Source of the DNA: an uncultured Fidelibacterota bacterium
Lineage (GTDB): Bacteria; Fidelibacterota; Marinisomatia; Marinisomatales; UBA1611
Reading direction: 5' to 3'
Assembly: GCA_937893835.1 (NCBI GenBank)
Contig: CALCSS010000163.1
Coordinates: forward strand, 1-8,627
Length of the DNA: 8,627 nt
Position 1 is the stretch's first letter. The number at the start of each line of letters is the position of its first letter. Positions 1-7,227 of the stretch are shown one piece after another. The position numbers and the translations under genes were made by a program. The notes beneath the pieces are model-generated. The model was not told where the DNA came from and searched no databases. It was given only the letters and a program-made list of their open reading frames with translations.

Positions 1-1
1 T

Positions 2-526
2 CTTCTCTATCAGGTAAATCTATGGGAATCAAAGGACCAAAAATTGGGAACGTTCTCAGGTGGTATGAAGCAGCGTTTTGGCATTGCCCAGGCACTGCTA
101 GGAGACCCAAAACTAATTATAGTTGATGAGCCGACTGCTGGTCTAGATCCAATGCAGCGCAATCGATTTCATAACCTACTAAGTGCGATAGGGGAGAATG
201 TCATTGTAATATTATCTACACACATCGTTGACGATGTAAGTGACCTGTGTAATGACATGGCCATCATATTAAATGGTGAATTAAAACTCTCTGGTAAACC
301 CTTGGAATTAATTAAAAGGCTTGAGGGTAAGGTTTGGCAAGGATTGGTTGAAAAAGATATTACTGAAACCTTGAATGATGATGAAAGACTGATATCCTCA
401 AGGCTATACATGGGTAAGGTAAAAGTTCGTCTTTTATCAGATGGTGAACCTATGAAGGGATTCAAACTCAATGAGCCAGAGATAGAAGATCTCTATTTTG
501 CAACCATAAATGATTTTCAGATCTGA
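2..526 (+). CDS. ABC transporter ATP-binding protein, C-terminal part (5' end outside window)
   Basis: ATPase subunit of an ABC transporter, expected in the cytoplasm as a dimer bound to the permease encoded next. The reading frame is open from base 2, so the gene starts upstream; the TTG at 44 lies inside the conserved signature region and is not the real start. The 174 visible residues contain the ABC signature (FSGGMKQR, fragment residues 18-25), Walker B with the catalytic Glu (LIIVDEP, 38-44), the D-loop (GLDP, 47-50) and the switch His (STH, 72-74). Walker A and the Q-loop must lie in the missing first 100 or so residues. After the switch region come about 100 residues ending in a DLYFATI-like segment, a C-terminal extension I associate with ATPases paired with permease-M1 fusions (from memory). 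The stop is 11 bases before the permease start, so the two are almost certainly co-transcribed. Confidence is high for the class; the substrate is unknown. Confidence 0.95.
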   Translation, partial: LLYQVNLWESKDQKLGTFSGGMKQRFGIAQALLGDPKLIIVDEPTAGLDPMQRNRFHNLLSAIGENVIVILSTHIVDDVSDLCNDMAIILNGELKLSGKPLELIKRLEGKVWQGLVEKDITETLNDDERLISSRLYMGKVKVRLLSDGEPMKGFKLNEPEIEDLYFATINDFQI

Positions 527-537
527 GGGTTAGATAA

Positions 538-3500
538 ATGTTATTGAACATACTACGATTTGAGATCAAGTCGGGTCTTAAAAAAATGTCATTTTGGGTC
601 TACTGCCTCATATTTTTCAGTATTGCTTTCTTGATCGTAAACATATTAGGAGGAGCAATAGTTGGTGCGAGCGCGGTCATGGATAACACCAAGTGGAATG
701 CACCATTGACCATAGCTGGTTTCCAGACAATTTTCACAATTTTTGGTACAATAATATGTTCTGCCATTTTTGGTAATGCTGCGTACCGAGACTTTGAGAC
801 CAACATGCATCCACTGTTTTTCACTAAACCAATTAAACCTTCCTCCTATTACATAGGAAGATTTGGTGGTGCCTTTATATTAAATATCATGGTACAAATG
901 ACGGTATCAATTGGACTATTTGTGGGCTTTTTAATGCCTTATCTTGATCAAGAAGGAATTGGTCCTTTTAGATTTGATGCTTATTTGCAGCCATTTTTAG
1001 TATTTGTCATTCCCAATCTCTTTTTCATAGGTAGTATTATTTTCACACTTGCGATCCTAACTAGGAGAATGCTCCCAACATATTTAGGCGCAATTGTTCT
1101 ATTTTTTGGATACATAATTGCTGGATCACTCCTATCTGATATCGATACCCGTTGGCTTGCTGCACTACTTGACCCATTTGGTGATAATGCGGTATCAGAT
1201 GCAACTCGCTATTGGACACCTGCTGAGAAGAATACACTGCTCCTACCAGTTGATAATTGGTTGTTAATGAATCGTGTCATCTGGATCTCCATAGGGATAT
1301 TGTTTCTTTTTATCGGAACCAAGAGATTCGATTTTGCTCATATCGCTGGTAAAACAAAGAAGAAGAAGGGTCAAGATAAAACTGTCAAAGTACCGGACAA
1401 CACAGAATCAGTTCCTTATAGACCCATATTTGATCGATCAACTCTTTTAAACCAATTCAAGGCGAAGGTCATTCTTGAGATCAGAAGGGCCTTCCTAGAT
1501 CCTTATTTTAAGGGAATATTATTTACAGCGATCTGTTTTTTGATAATGAACCAGTGGGCTGGAGATAGTGTCAATGGTATAAAGATATTGCCAGTCACTT
1601 ACCGGGTGCTTGGTTCATTGACAGGTAGTTTTGATCTTTTCATGCTTATTTTGATCATATTTTATTCTGGCCAGATCATTTGGAAAGAGAGAGAACTAAA
1701 GGCCGATAGTATCATGGATGCACATCCAGTCCCCAATTGGATTCCAATGATCTCAAAATTAATTGCATTGATACTGATTCCTGGGATCATGCTATTTGTT
1801 TTGATGTTGGTTGGCCTAGGTATACAGACCTGGCACGGGTTTTTTGATTATGATATTCATCTATATGTTAAGCGTCTTTTCCTATTGGACTGGACCGGTT
1901 TCATATTACTTTGTGTTTTGGCTTTTACAATTCAGACCATTGTCAATAATAAATATCTTGGTCATTTCATCATTGTCCTGTATTTCCTATTTGGGATGTT
2001 CAAGGGAATGCTCGGGTTTGGCCATACCCTCTATTATTATGGTTCAGGGGCAGGTGCAATGTATTCTGACATGAATGGTTTTAGTCCGTATGTCTCAAAG
2101 GTGCTTTGGTATAAGTTGTATTGGGGATCGTGTGCCGTATTATTTGCTTTTTTATCAAATCTTTTTTGGAAAAGAGGGTTGATCGGGGACATCAGATCTC
2201 GAATTCAACAGGCCAAGATTCGCTTATCACCGTCAATTAGTTATGGTATCTTAACCTTTTCCATCCTTTTTCTTGGATCGGGAGGATACATCTTCTATAA
2301 CACTAATATATTGAATGACTTCTATCCTCCAAAACATTGGGAGAAGCAGTCAGCGGACTTTGAAAAGGCATATAAAAAGTATGAGGGGAAACCACAGCCA
2401 AAGATAACCAGTGTTAATTGTAGTGTTGACCTTTTTCCAAAAGAAGCACGTCTGGATTTTAGTGGGACATACGTGTTGAAGAATAAACATGATGTTCCGA
2501 TTGATACGATTTATACTGCCCAAAAGGATTGGATGTACAATGAATATGATTGGGGGAGACCCAGTGAACTTGTTTTCTATGACAGTACACTTGGTTGGAA
2601 GATGTATGCATTTGATCCACCCATTCAGCCAGGAGATGAGTTCACCTTGGAGTTTTCAGGTGAAAGAAAAAGAAAAGGCTTCAGAAATAGTGGCGTAGAC
2701 CTACTGGTTGTTGAGAATGGCACCATGATACAGAGTAGCTCACTCTTTCCTAGTTTTGGTTATAATGGTGGACGTGAACTAAGTCAAAAGTTGGTGAGAA
2801 AAAAATATGATCTTGAAGAGAGAAAGAAACTGCCAGACCATGATGACATGAAAGGTAATCAGAATGCACTGCTTGGAGATGATGCTGACTGGGTCAATTT
2901 CGAGGCTGTCATGAGTACGGATCTAGATCAGATTGCCATGGCGCCAGGGTATTTGCAAAAAGAGTGGCAGGAAGAGGGCAGGAGATACTTTCATTATAAG
3001 ATGGATGATCAAATATTTAATTTTTTCACCTTTGTCTCTGCCAGGTATCAGGTATTAAAAGAAGAGCACAATGGCATCAGTCTTGAGATATATCATCATC
3101 CTAAGCATATCTACAATTTAGAGACGATGATGGATGCATTGAAAAAATCCATTGACTATTATGGATCGATCTATGGTCCATATCCATATAGGCAGTGTAG
3201 AATTTTAGAATTTCCTCGATATGCATCCTTTGCACAGTCATTTCCTAATACAATACCATTTTCAGAGGCAATTGGATTTATCATGGACGTTGATCCGGAT
3301 GACCCAGAAAATCTTGACATGCCATTCTGGGTTACTGCCCATGAAATGGGACATCAGTGGTGGCCCCATCAAGTATCTGGAGGTAGTGTGAAAGGTGCAA
3401 ACTTCATGAGCGAGGGACTATCTGAATATTCTGCAATATCCTTATTGGCAAGAGAAAGAGGGGACAAGCAATTAAGAAAATTCTTGAAATATGAACTAGA

Positions 3501-4140
3501 TAAATACCTCGATGGTAGAGCATTTGATTCAAAAGAGCCTCCCATCATATCTACTGAGGGTAACGAACAATATATTGTATACAACAAGGCCGGTCACACT
3601 CTGTATGCAATGTCAGATATTATTGGGATAGATAGATTCAACAGGGCTCTAGGAAAATTCATTGATAGGTTTAGATATGAGCATGATCCATATCCAAACA
3701 TAGGTCAATTTATTTCTACCATAAGGGAAGAGACACCTGAAGATCTACAATATCTCATAACCGATACATTTGAAAAGATCACCTTGTATGAGAACAAGGC
3801 AAAGGAAGCAATTGCATTTGAAAACCCAGATGGTACTTATACCCTTGATCTTGAGGTGGAGTCAAAAAAGGTATACTCTGATAGCCTCGGTGTACAGACA
3901 ACTGCGGAACTTGCTGATTGGCTAGAGATTGGTGTCTTTGGGGAAGAGATCAAAGATGAAGAGGAAGTACCTATCTATACGGAGAAGGTTTTCATTACCG
4001 ATAGTATTTCTACCTTTAAGATCACATTAGATAAAAAACCATTCAAGGCAGGCATAGATCCACTATATAAATTTGTGGATAGGGATTCAAAGGATAATCT
4101 GATCAAAGTATCTTTTGAATCATCCAAGGATAATATCTAA
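538..4140 (+). CDS. ABC-2 type permease fused to periplasmic M1-family metallopeptidase
   Basis: A 1200-residue inner-membrane protein. The first half has about 13 hydrophobic segments: six near residues 18-43, 57-80, 104-134, 152-176, 178-200 and 240-261, then seven near 322-340, 360-382, 401-429, 447-470, 473-495, 523-544 and 566-588. A lysine-rich linker (KTKKKK, 272-277) separates the groups and fits a cytoplasmic loop between two ABC-2 halves. With a cytoplasmic N-terminus, segment 13 puts the rest in the periplasm. That part resembles M1 peptidases: a beta-rich N-domain (about 620-830), a catalytic domain with zinc ligands H935, H939 (HEMGH) and E959, general base E936 and probable catalytic Y1015 (VYNKAG), then a C-terminal beta domain ending near KPFKAGIDP (1167-1175). 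The large helical C-terminal domain of many M1 enzymes is absent. The GAMEN motif is not recognisable. ATG at 538 follows the ATPase stop by 11 bases. Similar fusions are known in Bacteroidota; substrate and mechanism are unknown to me. Confidence 0.93.
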   Translation: MLLNILRFEIKSGLKKMSFWVYCLIFFSIAFLIVNILGGAIVGASAVMDNTKWNAPLTIAGFQTIFTIFGTIICSAIFGNAAYRDFETNMHPLFFTKPIKPSSYYIGRFGGAFILNIMVQMTVSIGLFVGFLMPYLDQEGIGPFRFDAYLQPFLVFVIPNLFFIGSIIFTLAILTRRMLPTYLGAIVLFFGYIIAGSLLSDIDTRWLAALLDPFGDNAVSDATRYWTPAEKNTLLLPVDNWLLMNRVIWISIGILFLFIGTKRFDFAHIAGKTKKKKGQDKTVKVPDNTESVPYRPIFDRSTLLNQFKAKVILEIRRAFLDPYFKGILFTAICFLIMNQWAGDSVNGIKILPVTYRVLGSLTGSFDLFMLILIIFYSGQIIWKERELKADSIMDAHPVPNWIPMISKLIALILIPGIMLFVLMLVGLGIQTWHGFFDYDIHLYVKRLFLLDWTGFILLCVLAFTIQTIVNNKYLGHFIIVLYFLFGMFKGMLGFGHTLYYYGSGAGAMYSDMNGFSPYVSKVLWYKLYWGSCAVLFAFLSNLFWKRGLIGDIRSRIQQAKIRLSPSISYGILTFSILFLGSGGYIFYNTNILNDFYPPKHWEKQSADFEKAYKKYEGKPQPKITSVNCSVDLFPKEARLDFSGTYVLKNKHDVPIDTIYTAQKDWMYNEYDWGRPSELVFYDSTLGWKMYAFDPPIQPGDEFTLEFSGERKRKGFRNSGVDLLVVENGTMIQSSSLFPSFGYNGGRELSQKLVRKKYDLEERKKLPDHDDMKGNQNALLGDDADWVNFEAVMSTDLDQIAMAPGYLQKEWQEEGRRYFHYKMDDQIFNFFTFVSARYQVLKEEHNGISLEIYHHPKHIYNLETMMDALKKSIDYYGSIYGPYPYRQCRILEFPRYASFAQSFPNTIPFSEAIGFIMDVDPDDPENLDMPFWVTAHEMGHQWWPHQVSGGSVKGANFMSEGLSEYSAISLLARERGDKQLRKFLKYELDKYLDGRAFDSKEPPIISTEGNEQYIVYNKAGHTLYAMSDIIGIDRFNRALGKFIDRFRYEHDPYPNIGQFISTIREETPEDLQYLITDTFEKITLYENKAKEAIAFENPDGTYTLDLEVESKKVYSDSLGVQTTAELADWLEIGVFGEEIKDEEEVPIYTEKVFITDSISTFKITLDKKPFKAGIDPLYKFVDRDSKDNLIKVSFESSKDNI

Positions 4141-4150
4141 GATCAATAGT

Positions 4151-6088
4151 ATGCTAAAAAAAGGCATTGGATTTAGGCCAACTGGTTTCATTGTAATACT
4201 ACTCATCATAAGTTGTTCTTCGAGTATTCCAAAGATTGAGTATGTACCCACTAATGATTACCACTTAGATCAATATCTTTACCAAGTTGATCTAACAAAA
4301 ATTGAAAAAGATAGGGCGATGGTTTCCCTAGAATGTAAAGATCTAGGCCAAGACAGGGTAATCTTTCATTTCCCTAAAACGATTCCTGGGACTTATAAGG
4401 AACTAGACTATGGAGAAATGATAGATAGTATAATTGCAACTGATAGTGAGGGAAAAAGACTAACCTCTATTAAGATCGGTAAGAATTCTTTTGAGATATC
4501 AAATGCAAAAGATCTTTCAACAATAAGTTACTGGGTGAATGATACATGGGATCATCCCAAGGCAAAGACAAGGATCTGGCCCATGGGTGGAACCAATATT
4601 GAAGACTCACTGAATTTTGTGGTCAACGCTTCTGGCTGGTTTGGGTTCTTTGATGGATTGGAGATTGTACCTCTAGAGATATCATTCTTAGTCCCTGAGG
4701 GAATGAACTCATTTTCTGCTCTTCCTTTGAAAGAATCTACTGGCCAGAGATTAAAATTTAAAGCAAGGGACTACCACCATTTAATTGACTGCCCGATCAT
4801 GATCTCACGCCCTGATACCTCTACGTTCATGGTCGCAAATACAAAGGTCTTCATAGAGTCATACCATGCAAATGGAGAAAGAGGGTTTGCAGATGTCATT
4901 AAAAAAGAGATACAGCCTTCAATGGATGCCGTATCTGGTTTTATTGATTCACTGCCTGTAGATGAATATCATTTCATATTATATCTTAGAGATGGAAAGG
5001 CATTCATGGAGGTAATGAGATCAAAGGAGGTTGGACTGTTCAAAAAGATAAAGACAGCGTGGTCTAATCTATCATTACTGGGTGCTGGAGCATTGGAACA
5101 TGGAAATTCATCCTTTTATGTATTATCTGATTTTGGTGATACATCCTTTACATCCATGATCAAGCGTGTCGCACTCCATGAGTTCATGCACATCATTACG
5201 CCATTAAATCTTCACAGTGAGCAGATCGGAAACTTTGACTATGTTGATCCAAAAATGTCTAAACATCTTTGGCTGTATGAGGGCATAACAGAGTATTTCG
5301 CAAATCTTATTCTTGTACGTTCAGGCCTAATAACAGAAAGAGAATTCTTTAGTGAAAAGATCAGAGATAAGATATCTAGAGCACAACACTATCCAGAAAA
5401 GAAGATTCCATTCACTGAAATGAGCAAGAATGTCTTTGATAAAAAATATGGTCGTCATTATTGGCAAGTATATGAGAGAGGTGCATTGATCGGTCTCCTG
5501 TTGGATATTGAGATCATTCGTTTGACCGATGGAAGGAAGACGCTAAAGGATATTATATTGGAATTGTCCGATCAATATGGTCCTGAAGAGTCCTTTGATG
5601 AAGAGGAGTTCTTTGATGAATTCACGGCCTTGGTTCATCCAGACCTAAGACAATGGTTCTCTGAACATATAGAGGGTAAGGTCCCTCTGGACATCGAAGG
5701 CGGTCTTGCCCAGATAGGTGTAGAGTATTCAAAAAAAGGTAAGCATGATGTTCCCAAAAGAATATTTAGTGATTATGGTACAAAGACGAGAGTGTTCTCC
5801 TTTGGTAAATATAGAGAGATAAAGAAGGTGGGGAAAAAAGACAAAAGAGGATTTCAGATCGGTGACCAGGTCAACACATCAAAACTAGATTCACTTTTAT
5901 ATGATGATCATGGGTATCCATTCCAAGAAGGAACGATCGTTGATATTAATGTAAAAAGGGATGACGAATTCATAGAAATATCTCACACCCTTGAATATAA
6001 AGATCAAAAGTATAAACACCGGCTATTAAGGAAGAAAGATCCTACCAAAACTCAAGCCAAATACTATTCTGTGTGGAAGGGGAGTTAA
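4151..6088 (+). CDS. M61-like zinc metallopeptidase lipoprotein
   Basis: A predicted 645-residue lipoprotein peptidase related to the M61 (glycyl aminopeptidase) family. I start it at the ATG at 4151, 10 bases after the permease stop, because this gives a proper signal: Lys-Lys, a hydrophobic core at residues 13-20 and the lipobox IISC with C22 as the lipidated residue. An in-frame TTG at 4115 would add 12 polar residues and overlap the upstream gene. The N-terminal beta domain (about 35-200) carries an M61-like PGTYKELDYGE stretch. The catalytic domain holds HEFMH (H343, E344, H347) and the third zinc ligand E377 in LWLYEGITEYF. The last 100 residues include GFQIGDQV and a later EGTIVDINVKRDDEF strand pair resembling the second half of a PDZ domain. 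It is probably anchored in the outer or inner membrane facing the periplasm, and co-transcribed with the transporter, so it may act on the same peptides. Family assignment is good; the substrate is unknown. Confidence 0.88.
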   Translation: MLKKGIGFRPTGFIVILLIISCSSSIPKIEYVPTNDYHLDQYLYQVDLTKIEKDRAMVSLECKDLGQDRVIFHFPKTIPGTYKELDYGEMIDSIIATDSEGKRLTSIKIGKNSFEISNAKDLSTISYWVNDTWDHPKAKTRIWPMGGTNIEDSLNFVVNASGWFGFFDGLEIVPLEISFLVPEGMNSFSALPLKESTGQRLKFKARDYHHLIDCPIMISRPDTSTFMVANTKVFIESYHANGERGFADVIKKEIQPSMDAVSGFIDSLPVDEYHFILYLRDGKAFMEVMRSKEVGLFKKIKTAWSNLSLLGAGALEHGNSSFYVLSDFGDTSFTSMIKRVALHEFMHIITPLNLHSEQIGNFDYVDPKMSKHLWLYEGITEYFANLILVRSGLITEREFFSEKIRDKISRAQHYPEKKIPFTEMSKNVFDKKYGRHYWQVYERGALIGLLLDIEIIRLTDGRKTLKDIILELSDQYGPEESFDEEEFFDEFTALVHPDLRQWFSEHIEGKVPLDIEGGLAQIGVEYSKKGKHDVPKRIFSDYGTKTRVFSFGKYREIKKVGKKDKRGFQIGDQVNTSKLDSLLYDDHGYPFQEGTIVDINVKRDDEFIEISHTLEYKDQKYKHRLLRKKDPTKTQAKYYSVWKGS

Positions 6089-6095
6089 AAATTCC

Positions 6096-7214
6096 TTAGT
6101 CAGTAGATAGGGCAATTATTCGTTTTGCAAATAATAGTGTTTTTTTTCTGTAGCTGTTGTATATAGGTGACTCAGGGTCTAACGAATGAATGTCGACCTT
6201 ACCCTCTAGCTTACTACCTTGGTGAATGAAATCAGTCCCTCCCATGCTGATGGCAACATGGGTCACACGCTCTCCACTCCCAAAAAATAAGAGGTCGCCT
6301 TTTTCTAGATTCTCGATCTTGACCAGTTTACCAATTTGTGCCTGTTGCCTAGCATCTCTAGGTAGTTGAATACCCGCAGTCTTGAAGACAGTTTGGGTAA
6401 ATCCTGAGCAGTCATTGCCCTTTGATGAATTTCCGCCCCAAAGATATGGTACCCCTTTCATGGATAGCGCATTGGAAATAATAAGATCTTCATGCTCTTT
6501 TGTATCAAGGCCTTTACTAATCAATTCCACATTTTCTTTACCAATAAAGCCAATCCTACCATCCGGTAACATAACCTTATGCCACTGAGCAACACTTTCA
6601 TCTATGATCAACCGGTTATTCAATATAGCATTACTAACGGGTATGCTTAGTCTGTTAGGCTCAGAATAGATAGTGGTGTTTAGATCTTTCAATCGATAGT
6701 TTGCATTCTGCTCCCAGTATGTCTTATAAGTATCTTGGCATTTATAAACCGATGATTTGGTGATCCAGCCAACATAATCATAGTGTGTTTGACATAGATA
6801 CCAGTCGCCAGTCTCATAATGTATTTTAACTGAATTTCCCATGATTGCCTGATCGATCATCTGGGAAGTGTGAGAGGTTCGTTCTCTCATTGGCGTGACA
6901 CTTACATTAATAATGCCGTGGACACTATCTCCTAGTGCAGGGTCAGGAAGTAGCATTACCTCGTACCTAAAGGAAAGGGAATCAGAAAAGGCACTAAGGC
7001 GGTCGTGTAACTCTCTGCTTGTTGTCTTACCATTGACGGTCAAATAACCATTTTCTTCTTTCAGGCTTATGTCATTTACTGCCAAGGAATTATCTGGAAT
7101 GTACTTGTCACTTAAATGTTTTAGTCTATTCTCAAGATCGATCTTATCTTTGCCTATTGACGCACAATTATTGACGAAGAGCATTGATATTATCATTATA
7201 ATTGAATATCGCAT
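6096..7214 (-). CDS. C40 (NlpC/P60) cell-wall peptidase with SH3-like domains, probable lipoprotein
   Basis: A 372-residue exported cysteine peptidase that should cut peptidoglycan stem peptides, probably at the gamma-D-Glu to diamino acid bond as in YkfC-like enzymes. The C-terminal NlpC/P60 domain (about 240-372) has the GVPYLWGG lead-in, catalytic C269 (NDCSGF), H319 (VTHVAI) and third polar residue H331 (FIHQG). Before it lie two SH3-like segments, about 105-160 (NVSVTPMRER onward) and 175-232, and a small N-terminal domain (about 25-100, BON-like in appearance) containing YLTVNGKT. I chose the ATG at 7214 rather than the one at 7250: it gives a clean signal sequence, avoids overlap with the upstream gene and has a GA-rich ribosome site just before it. 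The Cys at residue 17 is a candidate lipidation site, but Asn-Asn before it is atypical, so lipidation is uncertain. It lies 11 bases after the PBP4-type gene and is probably in the same operon. Confidence 0.9.
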   Translation of the reverse strand: MRYSIIMIISMLFVNNCASIGKDKIDLENRLKHLSDKYIPDNSLAVNDISLKEENGYLTVNGKTTSRELHDRLSAFSDSLSFRYEVMLLPDPALGDSVHGIINVSVTPMRERTSHTSQMIDQAIMGNSVKIHYETGDWYLCQTHYDYVGWITKSSVYKCQDTYKTYWEQNANYRLKDLNTTIYSEPNRLSIPVSNAILNNRLIIDESVAQWHKVMLPDGRIGFIGKENVELISKGLDTKEHEDLIISNALSMKGVPYLWGGNSSKGNDCSGFTQTVFKTAGIQLPRDARQQAQIGKLVKIENLEKGDLLFFGSGERVTHVAISMGGTDFIHQGSKLEGKVDIHSLDPESPIYNSYRKKTLLFAKRIIALSTD

Positions 7215-7218
7215 GTAA

Positions 7219-7227
7219 CTCCCCTCT
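7219..7227 (-). promoter_or_regulatory. Candidate ribosome binding site of the C40 peptidase gene
   Basis: Reading on the minus strand, AGAGGGGAG lies four bases before the ATG at 7214 and overlaps the TAG stop of the preceding carboxypeptidase gene. It is the most Shine-Dalgarno-like stretch in front of any start in this window and favours the start at 7214 over the one at 7250. The spacing is somewhat short and Bacteroidota rely weakly on such sites, so this supports the start choice without proving it. Confidence 0.45.

Noticed and set aside
169..471. 100-codon open frame on the minus strand inside the ATPase gene
   Set aside because: It lies antisense to strongly conserved ABC motifs, its translation resembles no family I know, and no start signal precedes it.
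44..526. TTG at 44 as the start of the ATPase gene
   Set aside because: It falls just before the ABC signature motif, and the same frame is open to base 2 with typical ATPase residues (LLYQVNLWESKDQKLG), so the gene is truncated by the window edge.
1844..2698. Small plus-strand open frames within the permease-peptidase gene (1844-2074, 2489-2698)
   Set aside because: They are out-of-frame shadows of a clearly coding gene, with no independent ribosome site or recognisable domain.
4115..4150. TTG at 4115 as the start of the M61-like gene
   Set aside because: It overlaps the permease gene and puts 12 polar residues before a good lipoprotein signal that begins at the ATG at 4151.
6077..6097. 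Rho-independent bidirectional terminator between the converging genes
   Set aside because: The stem is short with two G-U pairs, the loop is nine bases and there is no T-run on either side.
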